Positions 52,541 through 60,971 of a stretch of 64,000 nucleotides of DNA are shown piece by piece. This DNA is from RUG100 sp034927505 (GTDB taxonomy: Bacteria; Bacillota; Clostridia; Peptostreptococcales; Anaerovoracaceae): positions 8,677 through 72,676 of the forward strand of contig JAYFPY010000011.1 in the NCBI GenBank assembly GCA_034927505.1, read 5' to 3'. The position numbers and the translations under genes are program-made. The first letter of the stretch is position 1; each line of letters starts with the position of its first letter. The notes beneath the pieces are model-generated. The model had not been told where the DNA came from, ran no database searches, and saw only the letters and a program-made list of their open reading frames with translations.

Positions 52541-53089
52541 GTGGATATTATCGAAACGCAGAGGCTCAGGCTGGAGGAGTGGAACAGAAAGGATGCGGAA
52601 GATCTGTTCGAATACGCCCGTAATCCCAATGTAGGACCGGCTGCAGGCTGGAAGCCTCATGAGAGCATCAGAGAATCAAAACAGATAATCAAAAAAGTGT
52701 TCATACCGGCAGGAGTATGGAAGATCACATATAAAGAAAACGGCAAAGCTGTAGGGACTATCAGTTTCAGTGAAGACAAAAGAAGACCGGATATAAACTG
52801 TAAAGAACTGGGCTATTCCATAAATGAAGACTACTGGGGGATGGGCCTTATGTCCGAAGCAGTGGATGCTGTGATCGAATATGGTTTTGATGTTATGAAA
52901 CTGGAGATGATGTCCATAACCACCGGACCGGATAATATGGGGTCGCGGCGTATAATCGAAAAGATGGGGTTTGTCTACGAAGGGACTTTAAGGCATTCAT
53001 ACAAGATATATGATAATTCAATAAGAGATCTCAGGTGTTATTCACTTTTCAAAAGTGAATGGCTGAAAGCTCAGTCAGAGCATCTGTAA
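52541..53089 (+). CDS. GNAT family acetyltransferase (RimJ/RimL type)
   Basis: 182 residues. TQRLRLEEWNRKDAEDLFEYARNP at the start, ELGYSINEDYWGMGLMSEAV (acetyl-CoA site) and NMGSRRIIEKMGFVYEGTLRH near the end, the usual blocks of protein or ribosomal N-acetyltransferases. GTG start at 52541 behind AGGAGATCGAT. Its 3' end overlaps the convergent aroE::aroK gene by 41 bp. Confidence 0.87.
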   Translation: MDIIETQRLRLEEWNRKDAEDLFEYARNPNVGPAAGWKPHESIRESKQIIKKVFIPAGVWKITYKENGKAVGTISFSEDKRRPDINCKELGYSINEDYWGMGLMSEAVDAVIEYGFDVMKLEMMSITTGPDNMGSRRIIEKMGFVYEGTLRHSYKIYDNSIRDLRCYSLFKSEWLKAQSEHL

Positions 53090-54254
53090 CAGAACTGTTG
53101 TTTGATATTGAAAAATCGCTGCAGCTTTCATAAAGAGGCAGCCTTTTTTTGTACATCGTTTCAAGATCTTTTGAAAGAGGACGGCCGCAGGTTTCCAGAG
53201 CATCAATATTACGCCTGATAAAAACAACAGGTCCGTTCTGTCTCATTGCATCACGATTTTCACTGCGAAGGATGGCGCCGCCGCCGGCGGCTATAACCTG
53301 TCCGTGCTGAGCTGAAACACGGGAAAGGATCCTGCTTTCAATATTTCGAAAAGCTTCTTCGCCCTGTTCCTCGATCACCTGCCCGGGAGGCATGCCGGTT
53401 TCTTTTTCGATGAGGCAGTCTATGTCCGCAAACGCCATGCCCAGGCAATCTGCCAGTTCCCTGCCCAGGGAGGATTTGCCGCTGCCGGGCATACCTATGA
53501 GTGTTATGTTCATCATTTGTTTTCGGATGGCATCGATGATTTTTTCGTTTTCCTTTTGATATCTCTTTTCACCGGTAAAGTATTCGGCGGCTGCAGTTGC
53601 CTGGGCCACCAGCATTGGAAGACCGCAGGAAAATCTTATACCTGCCTTTTCTGCCTGCAGCAGAAGAGCGGTCTTTGCCGGGTTGTAGATAAGATCCAGC
53701 ACGCCTTCAAGATTTTTAAATCCTGAAATATCCAGCGGTGTTTTGCCGTTGTCCGGATACGTTCCGACAGGAGTGGCATTGACCAGGATGCGGATATCGT
53801 CAGGGATACTGTCGTAGGTCACCGGCCCCTTTCGTCCTGCAGTAAGGACCTGCGAAGCGCCTCTGTCTGCTGCAGCTTTTCGAGCCATAAGACCGGCACC
53901 GCCTGTGCCCATGATCAGGACTTTTTTGCCGGAAAAATCTATACCGCAGCGATCGGCCATGTACAGGAAGCCGATGTAATCGGTGTTGGCGCCGCAGAGC
54001 TTTCCATCGTGCATATACACCGTATTGACTGCCCCTATTTCTTTGGCCGGACCGTCGATTTCATCAAGATATCTCATTATTTCTTTTTTGTAGGGGATCG
54101 TCACATTGAGCCCTCTGAAATTTCGCTCTGACATAAAGCCCGGAAGTTTTTCCGGAGAGACCTGAAACATATCATATGAGTAGGCGCCCAGCATTTCATG
54201 GATCTCCTTCGAAAAACTGTGTGAAAGATGCTCGCCTAAAAGTCCGTAATCCAT
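53049..54254 (-). CDS. aroE-aroK: shikimate dehydrogenase-shikimate kinase fusion
   Basis: 401 residues. Residues 1-245 are AroE: NVTIPYKKEI with catalytic Lys56, GAVNT, NTDYIGF with Asp92, and the NADP loop GTGGAGLMARKAAA. Residues 249-401 are shikimate kinase: Walker A GMPGSGKSSLGRELA (254-268), DIDCLIEKETG, AAGGGAI, and RPLSKD in the lid. The two steps are consecutive except for 3-dehydroshikimate supply. GGAGGTG favours the second of two adjacent ATGs (54254); the pheA stop overlaps here. Last gene of the aromatic operon. aroD/aroQ is not in the window. Confidence 0.92.
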   Translation of the reverse strand: MDYGLLGEHLSHSFSKEIHEMLGAYSYDMFQVSPEKLPGFMSERNFRGLNVTIPYKKEIMRYLDEIDGPAKEIGAVNTVYMHDGKLCGANTDYIGFLYMADRCGIDFSGKKVLIMGTGGAGLMARKAAADRGASQVLTAGRKGPVTYDSIPDDIRILVNATPVGTYPDNGKTPLDISGFKNLEGVLDLIYNPAKTALLLQAEKAGIRFSCGLPMLVAQATAAAEYFTGEKRYQKENEKIIDAIRKQMMNITLIGMPGSGKSSLGRELADCLGMAFADIDCLIEKETGMPPGQVIEEQGEEAFRNIESRILSRVSAQHGQVIAAGGGAILRSENRDAMRQNGPVVFIRRNIDALETCGRPLSKDLETMYKKRLPLYESCSDFSISNNSSVTDALTELSAIHF

Positions 54255-54256
54255 CA

Positions 54257-55396
54257 TCACACCTCCATGTAGTTCCCAAGGCAGACGAATACTTCGGGAG
54301 ACTGATCCAGTTCACACAGCAGGTCAACGATATGCCTGTCGGCAAGATCTGCTTCCATATCAAAGTAAAACATGAATTCGAAATCACTGCCGGGGACGGG
54401 TCTGGATTCTAGTTTAGTCAGATTGACGCCCAACAGAGAGAATTTTGCGATGGTGTGGTACAGAGACATAGGCCTGTGGGGAAGAGACATCATTATGCTC
54501 AGTTTGCGTGAACCGGGATATATCTCCATGTTCTTTGAAATGCAGATGAATCTGGTGTAATTGTTGTCGCTGATCTGGATGTCATCCTTTATTATTTCCA
54601 GACCGTACAGCTGAGCGCAGTCAGCTGAGGAGACCGCAGCCAGATCTGTTCTGCCGCTTTCTGCCACCATACGGGCAGCCTGAGCGGTGTTGCCGCAGGG
54701 CGTTATCTTCACATCCGGCAGACTTTTCAAAAATCCGGCGCATTGCCCCAGGGCCTGTTCATGTGAAACTATCTCGCGGATATCCGAAAGGGAAGTCCCG
54801 TGTTTTACCAGCAGTCTGTGTGAAACGCGGAGTTTGGTGCTTCTTGAAATGTGGAAATCATGTTCTCTCATCAGGTCGTATACGTGGCCCACCGAACCGT
54901 AGGAACTGTTTTCAATGGGAAGGACGCCGTATCTGCAGAGGCCTTTTTCAACAGCAGTAAAGACACTGTCAAAGGAATTGAAAAAGTTAACTCTGGGAAA
55001 GCCAAATATTTTCTCTGCTGCATCCTGGGAGTAGGAGCCTTCTATGCCCTGGCAGGCTACAGTCGCTGATTCGGGAAACAATTCAGGCGTATTTGTCCGA
55101 GAGATCTCGATCTTTTTTCTCAGCGGACTGTCAGACAGTATGGCAGTATTCTGCCAGGATCGGCTGACGTCGAAAAGGGTATTATACACACAGCGGGCGT
55201 ATCTCTCCAGGTCCGGACCGACAGTGTCGGACACCCTCTCAAGGATCTCTCTTTCACGTCGGGCGTTCACTACAGGAAGATCCTGTTTCTTTTTGTAATC
55301 GGCCACTTTGCCGGCCAGCTTCATCCTCTTGACGAACAGGTCAGTCATGTCTGCATCTATTCCATCGATTTCTTTTCTGATATCATCTAAATTCAT
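54257..55396 (-). CDS. pheA: chorismate mutase-prephenate dehydratase (P-protein)
   Basis: 379 residues in three parts. AroQ-type chorismate mutase (about 1-85: LDDIRKEIDGIDADMTDLFVKRM), prephenate dehydratase (about 110-285: GIEGSYSQDAAEKIFG, LPIENSSYGSV) and a C-terminal ACT domain (about 297-379) with LTKLESRPVPG, the ESRP phenylalanine-binding motif. It commits chorismate to phenylalanine and is expected to be inhibited by Phe. Such fusions are common in proteobacteria and also occur in Clostridia. Confidence 0.94.
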   Translation of the reverse strand: MNLDDIRKEIDGIDADMTDLFVKRMKLAGKVADYKKKQDLPVVNARREREILERVSDTVGPDLERYARCVYNTLFDVSRSWQNTAILSDSPLRKKIEISRTNTPELFPESATVACQGIEGSYSQDAAEKIFGFPRVNFFNSFDSVFTAVEKGLCRYGVLPIENSSYGSVGHVYDLMREHDFHISRSTKLRVSHRLLVKHGTSLSDIREIVSHEQALGQCAGFLKSLPDVKITPCGNTAQAARMVAESGRTDLAAVSSADCAQLYGLEIIKDDIQISDNNYTRFICISKNMEIYPGSRKLSIMMSLPHRPMSLYHTIAKFSLLGVNLTKLESRPVPGSDFEFMFYFDMEADLADRHIVDLLCELDQSPEVFVCLGNYMEV

Positions 55397-55409
55397 TGTA
55401 TCTCCTTTT

Positions 55410-56459
55410 TCACTTATATTCCATGATCATATCCAACAGTCCTATTGCGACAGCTGCCTCAACGGCGGGTATGCCGCGGACGGCCACGCATGGGTCGTGT
55501 CTGCCTTTGACAATCAGGTCAGCGGATTTTCCGGTTTCAAGATCCACCGACTGTTGAGGGATGCCGATGGAGGGCGTTGGTTTGAAAGCCGTCCTTACTA
55601 TGAGAGGCATGCCGCTGGTTATGCCTCCCAGGATGCCGCCATGATGATTTGTAAGTGTTTTCACCTGTCCGTTTTCCATTACAAAAGGGTCGTTGTTTTC
55701 CGATCCTCGCAGATAAGAAGCAGCAAACCCGCTGCCGAATTCTACGCCTTTTACGGCCGGGATGCCGAACAGGATCGGCGACAGAACACTTTCTGCACCG
55801 TCATACATGGGACCGCCCAGTCCCGGCGGGAGTCCCAGCACTGCTGTTTCCGTCACGCCTCCGATGGAATCCTTTTCGGTTCTGGCAGCTAGGATCTCTT
55901 CTTTCATTTCTTCACCGGCGTCTTCAGATATCACAGGGAATGAGATGTCATTTATATCCGGCGTATCGGTCATACATGGGTCGAAAGGCTCGTCGTATAT
56001 GTCGCCTATAGAGAAGATGTGGGAGCAGATCTTGATGCCGTGCTGCCGGAGCAGCTGCAGGGCGATGCCTCCGGCGACGCATAACGGCGCAGTCATCCTG
56101 GCAGAAAAAGGCCCGCCTCCCGCCATGTTTATTTTATCGCCGTATTTAATGTATGCTGTAAAGTCGGCGTGTCCGGGACGGGGCACATGGCGTACATTAT
56201 TGTAATCGTCGGAGCGTATATCGGTGTTCCGTATTATGAATTTCAGCGGATCGTCGCTGACCTGCTCCGGGATGTCCGGTTCTTTTCTTGATGTTGCAAA
56301 AGGTGAATTGCCCGGTGCCCGTCTGTCCATGAATCTTTGCAGTTCTTTCATATCGACAGGGACTCCTTCAGGAAGACCTTCAATAGTCACGCTCATCTGC
56401 TCCTCGTGGGAACCGCCTTCAATAGTTATTTTGATGTTATTTCCGAATACTGATCTCAT
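55410..56459 (-). CDS. aroC: chorismate synthase
   Basis: Forms chorismate from EPSP using reduced FMN. 349 residues: RSVFGNNIKITIEGGSHEEQM at the start, RRAPGNSPFATSRKEPD, HVPRPGHADFTAYIKYG, and the GGILGGITSGMP block. AGGAGGTATTGCTG sets the ATG at 56459. Two upstream in-frame codons (TTG CTG) are not used. The 5' end overlaps aroA by 23 bp. Confidence 0.95.
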   Translation of the reverse strand: MRSVFGNNIKITIEGGSHEEQMSVTIEGLPEGVPVDMKELQRFMDRRAPGNSPFATSRKEPDIPEQVSDDPLKFIIRNTDIRSDDYNNVRHVPRPGHADFTAYIKYGDKINMAGGGPFSARMTAPLCVAGGIALQLLRQHGIKICSHIFSIGDIYDEPFDPCMTDTPDINDISFPVISEDAGEEMKEEILAARTEKDSIGGVTETAVLGLPPGLGGPMYDGAESVLSPILFGIPAVKGVEFGSGFAASYLRGSENNDPFVMENGQVKTLTNHHGGILGGITSGMPLIVRTAFKPTPSIGIPQQSVDLETGKSADLIVKGRHDPCVAVRGIPAVEAAVAIGLLDMIMEYK

Positions 56460-57630
56460 CAGCAATACCTCCTAAAGCTCTATAGTCTTCAAAAAATCCC
56501 GGATAAGATTTTGATACTGCATCTGCCCCTTCGATAATGACCGGGCCCCTGCATGCGCATGCAGCAACAGCCATGGCCATTACTATCCGGTGATCGCCGT
56601 ATCCCCGGGTCACGCCTCCGGCAAGGTCTTTGCTGCCGCGTATCAGAAGACCGTCTTCTGTTTCTGTCACATCACCGCCGACAGCATCAAGATTATTTTT
56701 CATGGCGGCAAGCCGGTCACTTTCTTTTATCCGCAGTCTGGCTGCGCCGGTTATCCGATGGACGCCCGGAGAAGCGGCCATAAGAGCGGCCAGAACGGGG
56801 ACAAGATCCGGAATGTGGGTCGCATCGATAGATGTGCCGCCGGGGGTCCCGCAGATCATCGGCGCCAGGCGGACGATCTCTTTGTCGCTCTGGGAGGAAT
56901 CCGTGTCCAGGCCCGGACAGTCGATATTGGATCCCAGCGCATCGGCTGATATCCAGAAAGCTGCAGCCGACCAGTCTCTTTCAGGGATCAGTTCAGCTGT
57001 TGCATCAGCTTCGGGCAGTATATATTTCTGTCTTCCCTCCACGGCAAAACTGCTTTCATCTAACGAGATATCTATGCTGAAATCTTTCAGTACTTCCAGT
57101 GTCATATCAACATAGTTTTTCGACTGAAGGGGAGAGGTCAAATGGATGATGCCTCCTTCTTCAGTCAGCGGAAGAGCAAACAGCAGTCCGGTCACATACT
57201 GGGAACTTATATCCCCCGGCAGAAAAAAGTCTCCGCCGTGAAGGGGACCGTCAGCAGAACATATCAGGCCGTTTTCTCCGCGGACCAGATCGCAGCCGTG
57301 TTCTTCCATCTGTTCCCACAGAGGGGAAAGAGGTCTATTGGGGAGCTGGCCTCTGCCTGAAAACTCGGCGTGGTTTTTAAGAGCCATAGTAACAGGCAGC
57401 ATGAACCGCAGTGTGGATCCGCTTTCTCCGCAGTCTATATGGGGAGCCTCGCATGACAGGGTTTCAAGAGCTTTTTTCGTGGCCAGTATATCCAGAGAGG
57501 GCCTTTCCGGATCCACGGCATCCATGTTTCCCGCCAGCCGAGCCGCGATCAGCAGTCTGTGGCAGTGAGATTTGCTCTGAGGAACACGGACTGTTCCCGT
57601 CAGTTTTTTTGGCGTGATCTTGATGTCCAT
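56437..57630 (-). CDS. aroA: EPSP synthase
   Basis: 3-phosphoshikimate 1-carboxyvinyltransferase. 397 residues. VPQSKSHCHRLLIAARLAG (S3P site), CGESGSTLRFMLPV (PEP site), and near the end RLRIKESDRLAAMKNNLDAVGG and GYGDHRIVMAMAVA. The PEP loop reads SGSTLRF. The ATG is at 57630, adjacent to the aroB stop. No anomaly seen. Confidence 0.95.
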   Translation of the reverse strand: MDIKITPKKLTGTVRVPQSKSHCHRLLIAARLAGNMDAVDPERPSLDILATKKALETLSCEAPHIDCGESGSTLRFMLPVTMALKNHAEFSGRGQLPNRPLSPLWEQMEEHGCDLVRGENGLICSADGPLHGGDFFLPGDISSQYVTGLLFALPLTEEGGIIHLTSPLQSKNYVDMTLEVLKDFSIDISLDESSFAVEGRQKYILPEADATAELIPERDWSAAAFWISADALGSNIDCPGLDTDSSQSDKEIVRLAPMICGTPGGTSIDATHIPDLVPVLAALMAASPGVHRITGAARLRIKESDRLAAMKNNLDAVGGDVTETEDGLLIRGSKDLAGGVTRGYGDHRIVMAMAVAACACRGPVIIEGADAVSKSYPGFFEDYRALGGIADEISIRK

Positions 57631-58698
57631 CTACTGCTCCAGTCCTGCTTCAATAAATTCCCTGAGACCTGTGACCGGTATCTCCATCAGGGCGCATTCC
57701 CCCATTTTTAGAGGGATGACAAGGTTTATTGTATCGCCTTGCCTTTTCTTGTCGCGGAGTGCGGCGTTATATAGTTCGTCTGCCGTAAAATCGATATCCA
57801 GCGGATATTTGTATTTTTCAAGAATGTTTTTGATAGGCGCTGAGCAGTCATATCTAGACCATTTCATTTTTGCTGCAGCCCTGCTGCAGACCAGCATGCC
57901 GAGGGCAACGGCGTGTCCGTGAGAGATGCTGTAGCCGCTGCATTTTTCTATCGCATGGCCGACAGTGTGGCCGAAATTGAGCAGCTGCCTTTCGCCTGTG
58001 TCTTTTTCGTCGTTTTCCACCAGAGTCTTTTTGACTTTTATGGATTCGATGATGCAGTGTTCGATGAATACATTGAAGTCAGGCTCTTCGGCCCTGGAAA
58101 CATAGGTGAACAGGTCGCCGTTTGCGATGGCGCCGCTCTTTATGACTTCTGCAAGTCCGTCGAGAAAAATCTCATGGGGAAGACGGCCCATCGTTTTCGG
58201 ATCGATGATCACCATCGAAGGCTGCCAGAAAGCTCCGGCAAGGTTTTTCCCGGCCTCAAGATCGACAGCAGTTTTCCCTCCGATGCTGGCGTCGACTGCG
58301 GCAAGAAGAGTAGTCGGGATCTGTATGAATTTTATGCCGCGAAGATAAACAGCGGCGGCGAAACCGGTCAGATCGCCGATGACTCCTCCTCCGAGAGCAA
58401 TCAGCATATCGCTCCTTGTGAATTCTTCTTCGGCAAGATATTCAAGGAGAGAACCGAGATTTTTGAGAGATTTGGTTTCTTCTCCCGGAGGGAATACTGT
58501 TTTTCTGACATCAAAGCCGGCAGAGGCGAATGACTCTGCCACTGCAGATGTGAACAATTCATGCACATTGCTGTCGGTAACGATGCAGACTTTGCATGGA
58601 GGCGAAACTTTGCCGGCAAGGCCTCCTGCCGAAGACAGGATATCGTCTCCGATCACTACGTCATATTTTCTCGATGTATTTACCGTCAATCTTTCCAT
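57631..58698 (-). CDS. aroB: 3-dehydroquinate synthase
   Basis: Cyclises DAHP. 355 residues, NAD- and metal-dependent. VTDSNVHELF, ALGGGVIGDLTGFAAAVYLRGIKFIQIPTTLLAAVDASIGGKTAVD, and the zinc ligands in EVIKSGAI and FGHTVGHAIE...SHGHAVALGM. The start codon is one base after the tyrA stop. Confidence 0.96.
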   Translation of the reverse strand: MERLTVNTSRKYDVVIGDDILSSAGGLAGKVSPPCKVCIVTDSNVHELFTSAVAESFASAGFDVRKTVFPPGEETKSLKNLGSLLEYLAEEEFTRSDMLIALGGGVIGDLTGFAAAVYLRGIKFIQIPTTLLAAVDASIGGKTAVDLEAGKNLAGAFWQPSMVIIDPKTMGRLPHEIFLDGLAEVIKSGAIANGDLFTYVSRAEEPDFNVFIEHCIIESIKVKKTLVENDEKDTGERQLLNFGHTVGHAIEKCSGYSISHGHAVALGMLVCSRAAAKMKWSRYDCSAPIKNILEKYKYPLDIDFTADELYNAALRDKKRQGDTINLVIPLKMGECALMEIPVTGLREFIEAGLEQ

Positions 58699-59544
58699 TT
58701 AGAAATACTCCTTGTCTATGGATTCTTTTTTTTCACGGCCGTCCTTCAGCATTTGGTGAAGATCGGCTTCGCGGCTTTCCCGGATGGCTTTGCTGTAAGA
58801 CATGAGGCGCTCTGCGATACCGTCCACCTCGTCGGCAAGATTTTCTTTGTTTTCAAGAAACAGTTCCGTCCACATATCTTCGTTCAGTTTGGCTACGCGG
58901 GTAAGGTCTCTGTAGCTGCCTGCGGAGAATCCTTTGTGATACTTGGCTGTGGGGCTTTTGATATAGGCGCTGGAAACGACATGAGCCAGTTGGGAAGTAA
59001 AAGCGATCATTCGGTCATGTTCTTCGGCCGTAGTTATTTCTGTATCTGTAAATCCTATGGATATGCACAGCTCTTTTATCTTTTCTACATCTTCGATGGA
59101 TGTGCCTTTTGGAGGCGTCAGTACCATGCTTGCTCTGTCAAAAAGGGCACGTTTTGAATGATCGAACCCGGAGTGCTCCATGCCTGCCATGGGATGTCCG
59201 CCTATGAAAGTGAATCCGTTTTCTTTTGCCACGGGCTCTATTCGGCTGCAGACGTACTGTTTTACTCCGCAGCAGTCCAATATTATAGCACCTTTCTTAA
59301 ATCTGTCTGCATGTTCTATTATATACTCGACCGTGGCTTCCGGCCACAAAGCCACTATTACGATATCGCATTCCGGAAGGATCTCTTCAGTGAGAGCTGC
59401 TTCAACGGCGTCCACCAGAACAGCTTTTTTAGTTATTGTGTCATCGATATCATAACCGTATACTGTGTAGTCAGTGTTTTGGTTGAGTGCTTTTGCAAGG
59501 GAGCCCCCGATGAGGCCCAGTCCTATTACTCCTATCATGATCAT
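58699..59544 (-). CDS. tyrA: prephenate dehydrogenase
   Basis: 281 residues, monofunctional TyrA. NAD motif GLGLIGGSLAKAL (about 8-20), FIGGHPMAGMEHSGFDHSKRALFDRASMVLTP with the catalytic His, and SQLAHVVSSAYI. Leads chorismate-derived prephenate to tyrosine. There is no ACT domain, so feedback must act elsewhere (DAHP synthase or the attenuator). The start overlaps the aroF stop (ATGA). Confidence 0.94.
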   Translation of the reverse strand: MIMIGVIGLGLIGGSLAKALNQNTDYTVYGYDIDDTITKKAVLVDAVEAALTEEILPECDIVIVALWPEATVEYIIEHADRFKKGAIILDCCGVKQYVCSRIEPVAKENGFTFIGGHPMAGMEHSGFDHSKRALFDRASMVLTPPKGTSIEDVEKIKELCISIGFTDTEITTAEEHDRMIAFTSQLAHVVSSAYIKSPTAKYHKGFSAGSYRDLTRVAKLNEDMWTELFLENKENLADEVDGIAERLMSYSKAIRESREADLHQMLKDGREKKESIDKEYF

Positions 59545-60554
59545 TCTCCTTTATAAGCGAAAGGTCTTATCTTTTCAACAGCTGCGACCAGATCGCTGAA
59601 TGCATCCGGCTTCAGTGACTGAGGACCGTCGCACATGGCTTTTGCAGGATCATTGTGGACTTCGATCATCAGCCCGTCAGCACCGGCTGCCGTTGCGGCC
59701 AGAGCCATAGGTTTTACCAGAGCAGCGATGCCTGTTGCGTGACTCGGGTCCACGATTATCGGCAGATGAGTCAGCTTTTTGAGAAGGGGCACGGCGGAAA
59801 GATCCAGCGTGTTTCTCGTTGCAGTCTCAAAGGTCCTGATCCCTCTCTCGCAGAGGATGACATTGGGATTTCCCCCGGCCATTATGTATTCGGCACTCAT
59901 GAGGAACTCCTGCAGTGTGCTGGAAAGACCTCTCTTCAGCAGTATGGGTTTGTCCTGATGGCCCAGCTCTTTGAGCAGTTCAAAGTTCTGCATATTTCTG
60001 GCGCCGACCTGGATGACATCTACATTTTCAAAGAGAGACAGGTGAGAAATGTCCATTATTTCAGTTACGATGGGAAGCCCTGTTTTCGCCTTGGCTTTTT
60101 CCAGCAGCTCTATGCCGGCCTTCCTCATCCCCTGGAATGCATAGGGGCTGGTCCTCGGTTTGAAAGCACCGCCTCTGTACAGCTTTGCACCGGCCCCTTT
60201 GATCTCCTCTGCTATGGCGCATACCTGTTCTTCAGATTCCACCGAACATGGCCCGGCTATTATCTGAAAGCTGCCTCCGCCTATTTTTATGCCGTCTGAG
60301 ATCTCGACGACCGTGTCCTTCGGATGGAACTTTCTATTTGCATTTTTGTAGGGCTCCTGTATCCTCTTTACAGTTTCAACGATATCAAGAGCTTCGATAA
60401 GATCCGTATCAACAGGACTGGTGTCGCCGATAAGCCCCATGATAGTTGTATTTTTCCCCTTGGAGTAGTGGATGTCCAGGTCCATGCTTTTCAGCCATGA
60501 AACCAGATTGTCCAGCTGCTTTTGGTCAGGGTTTTCTTTCAGAATGATTATCAT
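59541..60554 (-). CDS. aroF: DAHP synthase, type I-beta with regulatory domain
   Basis: First enzyme of the shikimate pathway (PEP plus erythrose-4-P). 337 residues. An N-terminal ferredoxin-like domain (about 1-70, MIIILKENPDQKQLDNLVSWL) like that of Thermotoga enzymes, which mediates Tyr/Phe inhibition. The catalytic barrel includes IAGPCSVESEEQV, YRGGAFKPRTSPYAFQG, QVGARNMQNFELLKE and PIIVDPSHATG. AAGAGGAGAACATA precedes the ATG. First structural gene of the operon, 211 nt behind the predicted transcript start. Confidence 0.95.
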   Translation of the reverse strand: MIIILKENPDQKQLDNLVSWLKSMDLDIHYSKGKNTTIMGLIGDTSPVDTDLIEALDIVETVKRIQEPYKNANRKFHPKDTVVEISDGIKIGGGSFQIIAGPCSVESEEQVCAIAEEIKGAGAKLYRGGAFKPRTSPYAFQGMRKAGIELLEKAKAKTGLPIVTEIMDISHLSLFENVDVIQVGARNMQNFELLKELGHQDKPILLKRGLSSTLQEFLMSAEYIMAGGNPNVILCERGIRTFETATRNTLDLSAVPLLKKLTHLPIIVDPSHATGIAALVKPMALAATAAGADGLMIEVHNDPAKAMCDGPQSLKPDAFSDLVAAVEKIRPFAYKGE

Positions 60555-60576
60555 TATGTTCTCCTCTTCTTTGTTA

Positions 60577-60614
60577 ACAAAAAACCTCCTCAGGCGGGTC
60601 CGCGTGAGGAGGTA
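60577..60614 (-). terminator. attenuator terminator in the aro operon leader
   Basis: On the minus strand ACCTCCTCA (60613-60605), a GCG/CGC inner stem, then TGAGGAGGT (60592-60584), followed by TTTTTTG. This long intrinsic terminator lies 22 nt before the aroF ATG. It would stop transcription unless its 5' arm is captured by the antiterminator (see the leader element). Confidence 0.88.
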
Positions 60615-60690
60615 ACTTTTAGTTTTGATCGGGAACTAAGTTGTACGTTATCTCTTGGAAGCGAAACTCACCTTACTGCAGCCAGTAAAG
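60604..60690 (-). promoter_or_regulatory. alternative hairpins of the aro attenuator
   Basis: Segment 1 CTTTACTG (60690-60683) pairs with segment 2 CAGTAAGG (60678-60671) around a GCTG loop. This is the pause hairpin, and it overlaps the last aromatic codons. Segment 2 extended, AGGTGAGTTT (60673-60664), can instead pair with AAAGTTACCT (60619-60610): 9 of 10 positions including one G-U. That region overlaps the 5' arm of the terminator. A second option is GTGAG (60671-60667) with CTCAC (60608-60604). Forming 2:3 would prevent the terminator. Confidence 0.7.
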
Positions 60691-60737
60691 TAATAAAAGT
60701 AAAAATATGCGCTTGCCTGAGATGTAAAACGTGACAT
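60648..60737 (-). CDS. aromatic leader peptide with a Tyr/Phe run
   Basis: 29 residues, ATG at 60737, TAA at 60650-60648. The sequence starts MSRFTSQASA, then seven aromatic residues in a row, YFYFYYF (11-17), then TGCSKVSFASKR. It has four Tyr and five Phe in all and no Trp codon. GAAAGGAAC lies 10 nt upstream of the ATG. A ribosome waiting for charged tRNA-Tyr or tRNA-Phe in the run would cover segment 1 and leave segment 2 free. One that reaches the stop partly covers segment 2. The product itself probably has no function after translation. Confidence 0.78.
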   Translation of the reverse strand: MSRFTSQASAYFYFYYFTGCSKVSFASKR

Positions 60738-60771
60738 CCTGTATTGTTCCTTTCTTTAGTGATTTGCCAAT

Positions 60772-60800
60772 ATTTTACCATGCATAAAAATAAAAGTAAA
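60772..60800 (-). promoter_or_regulatory. promoter of the aromatic operon
   Basis: On the minus strand TTTACT (60800-60795), 17 bp, TAAAAT (60777-60772) preceded by TGG (extended -10). The predicted start is about 60765, 28 nt before the leader-peptide ATG. Confidence 0.6.
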
Positions 60801-60971
60801 GGAATAATTGGAAATGACGGCCTGCAGCAGCGGATTGTTGAGTGCCATTCACAAGTTTTTGTTTTTTTAAAAAAACATGCAGTATAGACGATGCAAAGTA
60901 ATAGAATTGCGAGTATAATCGAAATTGTCAGAAAACTATTATTATCACCCCTGGAGAGGAGGAATGTTATT

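Noticed and set aside
60555..60765. T-box riboswitch in the aro operon leader
   Set aside because: AAGGTGAGTTTCGC looked slightly like a T-box core, but the UGGN bulge sequence and stem I motifs were not found, and the leader is explained by the peptide frame and alternative hairpins.
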